In this document: positions 45,792 through 54,802 of the stretch, piece after piece
Layout: each line of letters starts with the position of its first letter
Position numbering within the stretch: the stretch's first letter is position 1
Source of the DNA: Algibacter lectus
GTDB lineage: Bacteria; Bacteroidota; Bacteroidia; Flavobacteriales; Flavobacteriaceae
DNA length: 64,000 nucleotides
Assembly: GCF_900112395.1 (NCBI RefSeq)
Contig: NZ_FOLN01000005.1
Coordinates: 1-64,000 of the forward strand
Reading direction: 5' to 3'
The notes under the pieces: model-generated
What the model was told of the DNA's origin: nothing
Seen by the model: the letters and a program-made list of their open reading frames with translations, nothing else
Databases searched by the model: none
Translations under genes and position numbers: made by a program

Positions 45792-46988
45792 CTAGTTAGA
45801 GGCTTCTTCTGTTGTGAAACCAAATTTAGCAGAAATCTCATCTGAAATTTCATCTAAAGTATTAGTCGTAACATCCCAGAAACCATTACCTTCCATAAGC
45901 TCTTCTAAATAAGCATCTACTTCTGTTTTTGTTAAATAAGGTGAATTTGAATTTGGTTGTCTGGTAAACTGAAGACTGTAAATAAATCCGTAAGCTTCTG
46001 ATAATGCATGAAATGCAGATGCATTATCTATACCTAAATTATTTTTTCCTGATTGTAAATAGTACACCGCTCTAACTGCTGGTATTACTGAAATATTTTC
46101 TTTAATAATCTCTGCTTGTGCATCACGAACTGTATAGTTGTTAGCAACAATTGCAGCACGACCTAATATAAAAGCATTGTATATTTTAGAAGCGATACCC
46201 GCAAAATCTTCGTCTGCTTCAACGCGATCTAAATATTCACTTAAAAACTGATCTACATCTAAAACAGGGTTAGCAGCGTCTGCTTCGTTTCCGTATAAAT
46301 ATCCGAATGCTTCATCCCATTTATGCTCCATAGAAGTGTATGTTTTACCTTCTTCTAAAACCTCACTATCATTATCTGCAATATTTGTACCTGCATCTAA
46401 AACTGCTGGACTTAAATAGTTGTTAAGGATTTGATCGACCATTAATCCACCAATTAAACCTTTAGCAAAAGCTTGGTTGTATTCTAATCCTTTTTCGTTT
46501 AAGTAACGGGTTGTACCACCACCAGCTTGTTGTAAAGCGCCTGCCTCTCCAGCTGCTGCTGTAAAGCTCCAGTTAGGAAAAACATCATTTACTTGTGATG
46601 CAATCCATCCGTCAAAATCAGCTTTAATTTCGTTAGCTTCTGTAGTGTTAGCAGAGAAAAAATCTGTTGAAGCTGCTACTTTACTACGCACACTTTTATC
46701 TGATGCGTTTAAATCTGCATCACTAAAATCACTTGCTCCTTCTATATGAGCAAACATAGCGTCTAAAGTCTCTTCTGTGTTTGTTTCAACTTTTAACCCA
46801 GCAACCAACTCTTCTGCCATTAAAATTCTTGTGGTTTGTCCACTATAACTTACCGACGAATTTCCATCTCTTAAAAAGGTGTATGTTGTTGGTGCTTCTA
46901 CTTGAGAAGTTTGTCCTCCATCATCATCACTTGAACAAGATTGAAATAATGCTGATGCTACAAAAAGACTGAATACTATTTTTTTCAT
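45792..46988 (-). CDS. DUF4856 lipoprotein
   Basis: 398 residues. Signal peptide ending in the lipid cysteine (FQSC, about 18) followed by SSDDDGG, the surface-export pattern of Flavobacteriia. The mature protein is helical and rich in Ala, Glu and Asp, with the family stretch WDEAFGYLYGNE. DUF4856 proteins commonly occur beside imelysin in Bacteroidota and are probably part of iron acquisition. First gene of the locus, under the promoter at 47043-47072. Confidence 0.85.
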   Translation of the reverse strand: MKKIVFSLFVASALFQSCSSDDDGGQTSQVEAPTTYTFLRDGNSSVSYSGQTTRILMAEELVAGLKVETNTEETLDAMFAHIEGASDFSDADLNASDKSVRSKVAASTDFFSANTTEANEIKADFDGWIASQVNDVFPNWSFTAAAGEAGALQQAGGGTTRYLNEKGLEYNQAFAKGLIGGLMVDQILNNYLSPAVLDAGTNIADNDSEVLEEGKTYTSMEHKWDEAFGYLYGNEADAANPVLDVDQFLSEYLDRVEADEDFAGIASKIYNAFILGRAAIVANNYTVRDAQAEIIKENISVIPAVRAVYYLQSGKNNLGIDNASAFHALSEAYGFIYSLQFTRQPNSNSPYLTKTEVDAYLEELMEGNGFWDVTTNTLDEISDEISAKFGFTTEEASN

Positions 46989-47001
46989 TATAAGTTATTG
47001 T

Positions 47002-47011
47002 TTTATTTAGA
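47002..47011. promoter_or_regulatory. TTTATTTAGA box in the DUF4856 leader
   Basis: The same ten bases occur again just upstream of the -33 element (47075-47084), so two copies flank the promoter. They may bind an iron regulator (Fur or DtxR type), but I cannot align them to a proven site. Confidence 0.3.
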
Positions 47012-47042
47012 CTTATTACAAATAATTTTTAATTTGAAGTTG

Positions 47043-47072
47043 CAAATATAAAACACAGAATAACTTCAACAA
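47043..47072 (-). promoter_or_regulatory. Promoter of the DUF4856-imelysin unit
   Basis: On the minus strand TTG (47070-47072), 19 bases, TATATTTG (47043-47050). Transcription would begin near 47036, 48 bases before the ATG of the DUF4856 gene. Confidence 0.7.
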
Positions 47073-47074
47073 AG

Positions 47075-47084
47075 TTTATTTAGA
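47075..47084. promoter_or_regulatory. TTTATTTAGA box upstream of the DUF4856 promoter
   Basis: Second copy of the ten-base box described at 47002. Located directly upstream of the -33 element, where an activator or repressor could act. Confidence 0.3.
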
Positions 47085-47282
47085 ACAAATTAAAATAAAG
47101 AAACACATGATTTCATGTAAATACAAAAAAAGGTAGATATATCAAGCGTTTACAAAGCATAGAATGATGAAAATAAATTACTTGTAATTTTTACATATAA
47201 CAATAAGCGCCTTGGTATCTAAGACAATTTTAAAACTAAAAATTAAGATTTATCTCACTTTTTATAAGTAAGAAATTCAAAA

Positions 47283-48146
47283 TTAATGATAAACTTTGAA
47301 GATTTTTGAAGCTTCATTATAAGCACTTTCAAAACTAAGCGCGTTTAAATCATTGTTTTTTTGTGAAGTAAAATAAGATAGAAGTTTTTCGGTTGGCATA
47401 TTTCCTGTTAATTCATCTTTCGCCATTGGGCAACCACCAAAACCTTGTATAGCACCATCAAATCGGTAACATCCTGCTTTGTAAGCCGCATCTACCTTTT
47501 CAAACCAACTCGTTGGTGTGGTATGTAAATGTGCACCAAACTCAATCTCTGGGTATTTAGGAATTAAATTTGAAAATAAGTAATTAATACTTTCCGGATC
47601 TGATGTGCCAACAGTATCACTTAAAGAAAGTATTTTAACACCCATATTGGCTAATTTTTCTGTCCACTCACCTACTATATCTACATTCCAAGGATCACCA
47701 TACGGATTTCCGAACCCCATAGAAATATAGACTACAACTTCCTTACTAGATTTATCTGCATGCTCTAAAATTTCAGAAAGTGTCACCACAGATTCTGCTA
47801 TGGTTTTATGGGTATTACGCATTTGAAAATTCTCTGAAATCGAAAATGGATATCCTAAATAATCTATAACGTTTTCCTGACACGCATCTATTGCACCGCG
47901 AGTATTAGCAATAATGGCTAATAATTTACTAGTAGTTTTACTTAAATCTAACTGCTCTAAAACCTGTGATGTATCTACCATTTGCGGAATAGCTTTGGGA
48001 GAAACAAAACTCCCAACATCAATAGTATCGAAGCCTACACGCAAAAGCGACTGAATGTATTGTACTTTTTTTTCCGTTGGAATAAAAGCCTTAATACCTT
48101 GCATAGCATCACGAGGGCACTCAATAATTTTTACGGGTTTTTGCAT
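47283..48146 (-). CDS. Hydroxymethylglutaryl-CoA lyase
   Basis: 287 residues; TIM-barrel of the HMGL-like group. It begins KIIECPRDAMQGI, has the divalent-metal and acyl-CoA region ISMGFGNPYGDPW (about 142-154), EFGAHLHTTP (about 197-206) and the signature cysteine in GFGGCPMAKDELTGN (about 238-252). It splits HMG-CoA to acetoacetate and acetyl-CoA in leucine breakdown or ketone metabolism. Single gene on the minus strand. Confidence 0.92.
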   Translation of the reverse strand: MQKPVKIIECPRDAMQGIKAFIPTEKKVQYIQSLLRVGFDTIDVGSFVSPKAIPQMVDTSQVLEQLDLSKTTSKLLAIIANTRGAIDACQENVIDYLGYPFSISENFQMRNTHKTIAESVVTLSEILEHADKSSKEVVVYISMGFGNPYGDPWNVDIVGEWTEKLANMGVKILSLSDTVGTSDPESINYLFSNLIPKYPEIEFGAHLHTTPTSWFEKVDAAYKAGCYRFDGAIQGFGGCPMAKDELTGNMPTEKLLSYFTSQKNNDLNALSFESAYNEASKIFKVYH

Positions 48147-48407
48147 AAACAGTTAAAAATATAGTTGTTAAAAATACTATTATTTTTCTGAAAAAAGAAT
48201 AGATAGAAGTCTTGTTTTAGGTTCTCTAAAAATGTAAATGATAAAACGACTTCTTAAAGAAACCTCAAAAACACATAACATTCTAAAAACCCATTATTTA
48301 TATAAAAACTAAACCCATTTCCAAGCTTTTAACTTAAAAAGCATAAACAAATCTGCGAGACTATAAAACCTATACCCTTCATTTATAAAAGATTACACCA
48401 ATAAATA
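48147..48407. other. Intergenic region between divergent genes
   Basis: A+T-rich and divergent between HMG-CoA lyase and the small ORF at 48408. No hairpin, consensus promoter or other gene is convincing. Confidence 0.4.
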
Positions 48408-48557
48408 ATGTTAAAATTTAACACTTTTGAACCTAAAAAATTACCACTTGGTACGCTGAACGAGTATATCAATAAGTATAACGTTTTTATTCTTACTAAT
48501 CCGAATTATGAAATACATTTGATTAGAAATTACCCCAAACCTAAATACCATTCGTGA
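48408..48557 (+). CDS. Small ORF upstream of the metalloprotease gene
   Basis: 49 codons from ATG 48408 to TGA 48557. The product (MLKFNTFEPKKLPLGTLNEY, then NKYNVFILTNPNYEIHLIRN) has a protein-like composition, without a signal peptide. Its TGA overlaps the GTG start of the metalloprotease gene (GTGA), a common arrangement for coupled translation. Short, so it may be chance; conservation in relatives would decide. Confidence 0.4.
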   Translation: MLKFNTFEPKKLPLGTLNEYINKYNVFILTNPNYEIHLIRNYPKPKYHS

Positions 48558-49738
48558 ATAAAGCATCATTACTTTTTACATTCATCTTTACATTGTTCGT
48601 TAGCGTATTTAGCTATGGACAAAATGAAGTTGTACAAGAGTGCCAAACGGTGACTTCTCCCGAAACTTCAAACTATTTCAAAACGCATAAAGCTGAACTC
48701 CAAGCTGCTAAACAATCGATGTTTCAACAACGATCGGCTAATAGCAAAGGAGATGTGTCAAATGCTCAAGATGTTTACATAAAAGTTCATGCCATTCGTT
48801 ATTCTAATGGTTCTGGAGGCTTACGTGCTTACGATTTGGAAAAAGCATTTCAAAACTTAAACAACATGTTTGATGGCGCCCTTGTAAACTTTATACTTTA
48901 TGAAGGTGTAGATTATATTGATGATAGTGACTTAATGCAGTTTGAAAAAGGTGACGAAAAAACCTTATTAGAGAACCATTATATTCCTGGTATTTTAAAC
49001 GTTTATTTTGCTGAATATTTAACAAACTCATCAAAATCTTCAATTTGTGGTTATAGCGATAATGCGGATAATAGAGATATTATAGTTGTGAAAAATAGCT
49101 GCTCCATTAATGATTCTACTTTAGCACATGAAATTGGACATATATTATCTCTAGTGCACACACACGGTGTTAGTAACACGCAATTAACTACAGAACTGGT
49201 TGATGGTAGCAACTGCGATACTGATGGTGATGGCATATGCGACACTCCTGCAGATCCAGGATTATCAAGCGATAACGTTGATAATTTTTGTAACTACACA
49301 GGTAGCGCTACCGATGCAAATGGTGATACTTTTAATCCTGATACTAGCAACATGATGTCGTATTCGTTAAAAGCTTGTAGAACATACTTCTCTAAGGAAC
49401 AAATAATACGCATGTATACTTATTTTACTTTAGAAAAAAATAGATTTACGCAACCTGGCGTTGTTCCAGAAATAGTTATAGAGGAAGAGGATTACGATAA
49501 AGATAGTTTAACTGCAGTTAAGCTATTCCCTAACCCTGTACAAAATGGTAATATTTACCTATCGTCTACCAAAATAGAAACCGCAATAAACTTCAAAATT
49601 GTTAACCTACAAGGTCAAGCCCTGGCAAATGGTTATGTTGAAAATAATGAAATTAATGTGAACCGTTTACCTGCTGGAAGTTATATTCTACAACTGCAAA
49701 ACGGAAACTCTACTGTAATTAGAAGGTTTGTTAAATAA
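48554..49738 (+). CDS. Secreted M43-type metalloprotease with T9SS sorting domain
   Basis: 394 residues from a GTG start. Signal peptide (about 1-22), a pappalysin-like zinc protease domain with HEIGHILSLVH (192-202) and the Met-turn NMMSY (about 277), a Cys- and Asp-rich loop that may bind calcium (CDTDGDGICDTPADPG), and a C-terminal T9SS sorting domain (about 320-394, LFPNPVQNGNIYLSS and LPAGSYILQLQNG). The third-position Gly of the usual HExxHxxGxxH is Ser here. It is secreted through the type IX system and probably degrades proteins outside the cell. Confidence 0.88.
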   Translation: MNKASLLFTFIFTLFVSVFSYGQNEVVQECQTVTSPETSNYFKTHKAELQAAKQSMFQQRSANSKGDVSNAQDVYIKVHAIRYSNGSGGLRAYDLEKAFQNLNNMFDGALVNFILYEGVDYIDDSDLMQFEKGDEKTLLENHYIPGILNVYFAEYLTNSSKSSICGYSDNADNRDIIVVKNSCSINDSTLAHEIGHILSLVHTHGVSNTQLTTELVDGSNCDTDGDGICDTPADPGLSSDNVDNFCNYTGSATDANGDTFNPDTSNMMSYSLKACRTYFSKEQIIRMYTYFTLEKNRFTQPGVVPEIVIEEEDYDKDSLTAVKLFPNPVQNGNIYLSSTKIETAINFKIVNLQGQALANGYVENNEINVNRLPAGSYILQLQNGNSTVIRRFVK

Positions 49739-50773
49739 CTAACCTCTATTCAAAATTGCTTTATTAATTTGTTTCACCAAACTAGGACCTTCATAAATAA
49801 ATCCGGTATAAATTTGAACTAAATCGGCGCCTGCGTCAATTTTCTCTAAAGCATCTTTAGCAGAATGTACACCACCAACTCCAATAATAGGAAAGGCTTT
49901 ATTACTCTTTTCAGATAAATATTTAATAACGGCTGTACTTTTATCCTTAACAGGTTGTCCGCTTAAACCACCATTACCAATACTTTCTAAACGCTCGGGA
50001 GAAGCTTTTAAACCACTTCTATCCATAGAGGTATTACTTGCAATTACACCATCTAAATTCGTGTCTTTTACCAATTCAATAATCTCATCTAACTGCGCAT
50101 TATTTAAATCTGGTGCAATTTTTAAAACTATAGATTTTTGAGTTGCAAACGTGCCATTGGCTTTTTGTACCGCTCCAATTAACTCTTCTAAATAATCTTT
50201 ATCATTTAACTTAGCATGCGACCCCACATTAGGGCAACTCACATTAAGTACAAAATAATCTACATAAGGGTGCAAGGCGTTAAAACACTCTAAATAATCT
50301 TTAGTATAATCTTCAGGTTTTGTTTGCGTGTTTTTACCAATATTCCCACCAATAATAAGTTTTCCCTTATTCTTTTTAAGTTGAACAATAGCAGCTTGTA
50401 AGCCTTCATTATTAAAACCCATTCGGTTAATAATACCTCGATCATCTTTTAGACGAAACAAACGCTTTTTAGGATTTCCCTCTTGCGCTTTTGGAGTTAC
50501 AGTTCCTATTTCAATAAAACCAAATCCAAAGTTTGCCAATTCATTGTATAGCACGGCATTTTTATCAAAACCTGCAGCTAATCCCACTGGGTTTTTAAAA
50601 GTTAGCCCCAATACATTTCGCTCTAATTTAGGGTTTTCTATAACATATAAACTCCTGTATATAGATTTAAAACCAGGGATTTTAGAAGTGAATTTTACTA
50701 ATGAAAATGTAAAATGGTGAATTTTTTCAGGATCGAAAGAAAAAAATATCGGGCGCAGTAATTGTTTGTACAT
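49739..50773 (-). CDS. pyrD: Dihydroorotate dehydrogenase (quinone)
   Basis: Membrane-bound class 2 enzyme that oxidises dihydroorotate to orotate in pyrimidine synthesis. The 344-residue protein starts [16 protein letters not shown], has [12 protein letters not shown] (about 62-73), [13 protein letters not shown] (about 165-177) with the catalytic serine region, and [12 protein letters not shown]-type phosphate binding further on. The ATG at 50773 is preferred because the upstream frame overlaps the promoter. It ends on the base next to the metalloprotease stop. Confidence 0.95.
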   Translation of the reverse strand: MYKQLLRPIFFSFDPEKIHHFTFSLVKFTSKIPGFKSIYRSLYVIENPKLERNVLGLTFKNPVGLAAGFDKNAVLYNELANFGFGFIEIGTVTPKAQEGNPKKRLFRLKDDRGIINRMGFNNEGLQAAIVQLKKNKGKLIIGGNIGKNTQTKPEDYTKDYLECFNALHPYVDYFVLNVSCPNVGSHAKLNDKDYLEELIGAVQKANGTFATQKSIVLKIAPDLNNAQLDEIIELVKDTNLDGVIASNTSMDRSGLKASPERLESIGNGGLSGQPVKDKSTAVIKYLSEKSNKAFPIIGVGGVHSAKDALEKIDAGADLVQIYTGFIYEGPSLVKQINKAILNRG

Positions 50774-50787
50774 CAGGATTATTTGTG

Positions 50788-50818
50788 CAAAAATAGGTTT
50801 AATTAAAAAATTGAACAA
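50788..50818 (-). promoter_or_regulatory. Promoter of pyrD
   Basis: On the minus strand TTG (50816-50818), 20 bases, TATTTTTG (50788-50795). Transcription near 50781 leaves a leader of about eight bases before ATG 50773. Confidence 0.7.
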
Positions 50819-50903
50819 TTCTAACGCCTGAAAATTTAAATATTTGAATCTTGTCTCCTAATTATTTGAATGAAAACATTCGTGAATTCATGGCTAAAAA
50901 TCG

Positions 50904-50911
50904 TATTTTTG
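50904..50911 (+). promoter_or_regulatory. -7 box of pepT
   Basis: TATTTTTG on the plus strand, 54 bases before the pepT ATG. No exact TTG is seen 19-20 bases upstream (TTCGTG is nearby). Confidence 0.4.
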
Positions 50912-50965
50912 AAATATTAAAATCAAGAACATTTTTTCCCTCAAATACATTAAAATTTTTCTAAA

Positions 50966-52210
50966 ATGATTTCAAAAGAACATATCATAAAACGTTTTGT
51001 AGGTTATGTAACTGTGGATACCGAGTCTGATCCAGAATCTCAAACTACACCAAGTACAGAAAAACAATGGGATTTGGCTAACAAACTTGCCGAAGAACTT
51101 AAACAAATTGGTTTAGAAGATGTTAGCATCGACGAAAACGCATACATTATGGCTACATTGCCTAGCAACGTAGATCACAATGTACCAACTATTGGGTTTA
51201 TTTCTCATTTTGATACATCGCCAGATTTTACAGGTAAAAACGTAAAACCTCAAATTATCGAAAATTACGATGGAAAAGATATTGTTTTAAATGAAGCTGA
51301 AAACATTATTCTATCTCCAGATTATTTTGAAGATTTATTACAATACAAAGGACAAACGATAATTACCACAGATGGCACAACGCTTTTAGGTGCAGATGAT
51401 AAAGCTGGAATTTGCGAAATTGTTTCTGCCATGGAATACTTAGTGCAACACCCAGAAATTAAACATGGAAAAATTCGTATTGGATTTACTCCAGATGAAG
51501 AAATTGGAAGAGGTGCTCATAAATTTGATGTTGAAAAATTTGGAGCCGAGTGGGCCTACACTATGGACGGTAGTCAAATTGGTGAATTAGAATACGAAAA
51601 CTTTAATGCAGCTGGAGCGGTTGTAAAAATTAAAGGCAAAATTGTGCATCCCGGTTATGCTAAAGGTAAAATGATAAACTCCATGTATATTGCTACCGAG
51701 TTTATTAATTCTCTACCACGTATGGAAACACCTGAGCATACTACAGATTATCAAGGTTTTTTCCATTTACATAATATGGAAGGTGATGTTGAAGAAACCA
51801 CTTTAAAATATATTATTCGCGATCATGATAGTGGCCATTTTGAAGCTAGAAAAGAAGTGATGCTAAAACTTACTGCTGAACTTAATTCGCAATATGGAAA
51901 CGAAGTGATTACTACAGAAATTAAGGACCAGTATTTTAACATGCGTGAAAAAATTGAACCTGTAATGCATATTGTTGATGTTGCAGAAAAAGCGATGAAA
52001 GCATTAGATATTGAACCGTTAATTAAAGCCATTAGAGGTGGTACAGACGGATCGCAATTAAGCTACATGGGCTTACCTTGTCCTAATATTTTTGCTGGTG
52101 GCCATAACTTTCATGGGCGTTATGAATATGTACCTGTAGAAAGCATTATAAAAGCTACTGAAGTCATTTGTAAAATTGCAGAGTTAACAGCAGAAGAAGC
52201 TCGAAACTAA
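50966..52210 (+). CDS. pepT: Peptidase T (tripeptidase)
   Basis: Zinc-dependent aminopeptidase that frees the N-terminal residue of tripeptides in the cytoplasm. The 414-residue protein has the metal motifs [11 protein letters not shown] (about 79-89), [10 protein letters not shown] (about 139-148) and TPDEEIGRG (about 175-183), followed by the dimerisation and C-terminal metal region with [10 protein letters not shown]. Length is normal. Own -7 box and terminator. Confidence 0.95.
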   Translation: MISKEHIIKRFVGYVTVDTESDPESQTTPSTEKQWDLANKLAEELKQIGLEDVSIDENAYIMATLPSNVDHNVPTIGFISHFDTSPDFTGKNVKPQIIENYDGKDIVLNEAENIILSPDYFEDLLQYKGQTIITTDGTTLLGADDKAGICEIVSAMEYLVQHPEIKHGKIRIGFTPDEEIGRGAHKFDVEKFGAEWAYTMDGSQIGELEYENFNAAGAVVKIKGKIVHPGYAKGKMINSMYIATEFINSLPRMETPEHTTDYQGFFHLHNMEGDVEETTLKYIIRDHDSGHFEARKEVMLKLTAELNSQYGNEVITTEIKDQYFNMREKIEPVMHIVDVAEKAMKALDIEPLIKAIRGGTDGSQLSYMGLPCPNIFAGGHNFHGRYEYVPVESIIKATEVICKIAELTAEEARN

Positions 52211-52236
52211 GAACTTCAACACATATACTTATTTAT

Positions 52237-52277
52237 AAAAATAGCGCTAAGACCTGAAGGTTTTAGCGCTATTTTAG
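52237..52277. terminator. Bidirectional terminator between pepT and DUF58 gene
   Basis: AAAATAGCGCTAA pairs with TTAGCGCTATTTT, with inner CC/GG pairs, A-run and T-run at both ends. It serves pepT and the convergent DUF58 gene. Confidence 0.85.
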
Positions 52278-52303
52278 TTTATATCCAAAAGATAATATAT
52301 AGT

Positions 52304-53635
52304 CTAGAGTAAGCCTCGTGCTTTAATTTCCAGATATTTATTTATAGTATCTATAGTTAAATTTTCTGGAGTTGTTAAAATGGAATAAATACCATATTTC
52401 TTCAGTTCATTAACGATAAGACGTTTTTCGAAAGCAAATTTTTCTGCTATTACTTTATCATAAGCTTGCTGAACAGTTTCGGCCTTTTCATCTATTATAC
52501 TATCTAACTCTGTATTTTTAAAGAATATAACGACTAATAAATGACTTTTAGCAATTCCTTTTAAATAAGGTAATTGGCGGTGTAAACCATCTAAGGTTTC
52601 AAAATTAGTATATAGCAAAACAAGACTTCGTTGCGTAATATTACGCTTTACATCGGCATACAAACGTCCAAAATCACTTTCGTAATAATCGGTGTTCACG
52701 TTGTAAAGCGCCTCTAAAATCAAATTCATTTGAGATGTTCTGCGCTCCGCAACGACTCTATTTTCTACTTTTTTGGAAAATGAAAAAATACCGGCTTTAT
52801 CTTGTTTCTTTAAAGCCACATTAGATATTACCAAAGCAGCATTTATAGCATAATCTAGTAAAGTTAAGCCATCAAAAGGCATTTTCATAACACGTCCTTT
52901 ATCAATTACAGAATATATAGGCTGAGATTTTTCATCCTGAAACTGATTTACCATTAATTGATTTTTCTTGGCAGTAGCCTTCCAATTTATGGTTCGTAAA
53001 TCATCACCTAAAACATAATCTTTAATCTGCTCAAATTCCATGGTGTGCCCTAACTTCCTTACTTTTTTAACTCCATACTGTAATAAATTATTACTTATGG
53101 CAAGTAAATTATATTTACGCAATTGAATAAAACTTGGGTACGTAGCAATCATTTGGTCATCATCAAACCAAAAGCGTCTTGCAATTAATCCAAAAACCGA
53201 AGTGGCATAAATATTAAGTTTCCCGAATTGATATTCTCCACGCTCCGTTGGGCGCAGTTCGTACTCTAATTCTGTTAAGCTAGAAGCATCTAACTTTCTA
53301 TCTATTTTGAAATCACGCACCTGAAACTGTACAGGAATTTCATCTATAATTCTAATAAAAATAGGGAATGTGTAGAAGTTTTCAATAGAAACACCAATAG
53401 CATTTTGATCACCATTAGAGAATTTTTCCGGTAAATTTCGTTTTCCTTTTATACCTTTTTTTGCAACGAATAATAAAATAGCATCTAAAAACGTAAGAGC
53501 AAACAAACATAGCAATAACAACTTCACTAAATTAAACAACCTAGGAAACACAAAGCTTAACACAAACAAGACCATAACAATCAGGCATCCGTAGAAAAAT
53601 CTGTTTTGTATGTAAAAAGGTTTAATACGTTTCAA
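52304..53635 (-). CDS. DUF58-domain protein
   Basis: 443 residues. Two N-terminal membrane helices (about 15-55), a linker, then the DUF58 part with GDDLRTINWKATAKKNQLMV (about 209-228) and a von Willebrand-like region YSVIDKGRVMKMP (about 239-251) in which the classical DxSxS metal site is DKGR. These proteins accompany MoxR ATPases and are thought to help assemble or insert membrane or metal proteins. Last gene of the cluster, 91 bases after MoxR. Confidence 0.88.
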   Translation of the reverse strand: MKRIKPFYIQNRFFYGCLIVMVLFVLSFVFPRLFNLVKLLLLCLFALTFLDAILLFVAKKGIKGKRNLPEKFSNGDQNAIGVSIENFYTFPIFIRIIDEIPVQFQVRDFKIDRKLDASSLTELEYELRPTERGEYQFGKLNIYATSVFGLIARRFWFDDDQMIATYPSFIQLRKYNLLAISNNLLQYGVKKVRKLGHTMEFEQIKDYVLGDDLRTINWKATAKKNQLMVNQFQDEKSQPIYSVIDKGRVMKMPFDGLTLLDYAINAALVISNVALKKQDKAGIFSFSKKVENRVVAERRTSQMNLILEALYNVNTDYYESDFGRLYADVKRNITQRSLVLLYTNFETLDGLHRQLPYLKGIAKSHLLVVIFFKNTELDSIIDEKAETVQQAYDKVIAEKFAFEKRLIVNELKKYGIYSILTTPENLTIDTINKYLEIKARGLL

Positions 53636-53726
53636 TTTTTTTGATTATTGGTTGATGGTTATTAGTTACGTGTTGTGCTTGTTACTTATTTTTTTGCTGA
53701 ATACGGCAAACTGAGTACTTCACTCC

Positions 53727-54800
53727 TTATCTCGGAATCTCTACAGCTTCTATAATTTGTTTAATAATTTGTTTAGAAGTTACGCCTTCCATTTCGCGCT
53801 CTGGAGTAACAATAACACGGTGCTGCAATACCGGAATAGCGGCTTGCTTAATATCTTCGGGTGTTACAAAATCGCGTCCGTTCATGGCTGCAAAGGCTTT
53901 ACTTGCTTTTAATATTGCAATAGATGCACGTGGCGAAGCGCCTAAATACAAAAACGGATTACTTCGTGTGTTAACAATAATATCAGCTATATATTTTACT
54001 AAATGCGATTCGATAATTATTTGACTCACCAAAATCTGAAATTTAGAAATATCTTCTTTACTTAAATGTGCCGTAATCTTTTCGGTTTTTGTGCCACCTT
54101 GCAAGGCTTGTTCTCTATTTATAATTTCAATCTCTTCTTCTAAATTAGGATAATCTACATCTATTTTAAACAAAAAACGGTCTAATTGTGCTTCCGGTAA
54201 ACGGTAAGTTCCTTCTTGCTCTACAGGGTTTTGTGTTGCCAAAACAATAAATGGTAAATCCATAATAAATTTATTACCATCGATAGTAATTTGGCGTTCT
54301 TCCATAACTTCAAACAAAGCAGCTTGCGTTTTTGCAGGCGCACGATTTATTTCATCAATAAGAATCATATTCGAAAAAATAGGTCCTTTTTTGAATTGAA
54401 ATTCAGATGATTTCATATCGAAAACCGAGGTTCCTAAAATATCACTTGGCATTAAATCGGGTGTAAACTGTATACGACTAAAACCAACATCTAATGATTT
54501 TGCCAATAACTTAGCCGAAATGGTTTTGGCAACGCCCGGAACACCTTCTATTAAAGAATGGCCGTTAGCTAAAATAGAAGCAATTAGCATATCTATCATC
54601 CCTTTCTGCCCAACAATAACTTTTCCTATTTCATTTTTTATAAGTGCTATACCTTCTTGTAGCTCACTTAAATCAATACGACTCTTAAAATCTAAATTAG
54701 AATCTTGTCCGGCTTCTTTCCCTTCAATAGTATTTTCAAAACTTTGTTGTTCTGCTCCTAAATCTAAATTATCGTTGCTTGGCGTGTTGTTTTCGTCCAT
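53727..54800 (-). CDS. MoxR-family AAA+ ATPase
   Basis: 357 residues. The AAA+ core has Walker A GVPGVAKT (about 89-96), Walker B-type MILIDEINRAPAKTQAAL (about 145-162), and the arginine-finger region TYRLPEAQLDRFLF. MoxR proteins act as chaperones that mature their neighbours, here the DUF58, DUF4129 and SpoIIM-type proteins. The first 40 residues are acidic and variable. Two bases separate it from the DUF4350 gene upstream. Confidence 0.92.
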   Translation of the reverse strand: MDENNTPSNDNLDLGAEQQSFENTIEGKEAGQDSNLDFKSRIDLSELQEGIALIKNEIGKVIVGQKGMIDMLIASILANGHSLIEGVPGVAKTISAKLLAKSLDVGFSRIQFTPDLMPSDILGTSVFDMKSSEFQFKKGPIFSNMILIDEINRAPAKTQAALFEVMEERQITIDGNKFIMDLPFIVLATQNPVEQEGTYRLPEAQLDRFLFKIDVDYPNLEEEIEIINREQALQGGTKTEKITAHLSKEDISKFQILVSQIIIESHLVKYIADIIVNTRSNPFLYLGASPRASIAILKASKAFAAMNGRDFVTPEDIKQAAIPVLQHRVIVTPEREMEGVTSKQIIKQIIEAVEIPR

Positions 54801-54802
54801 AA

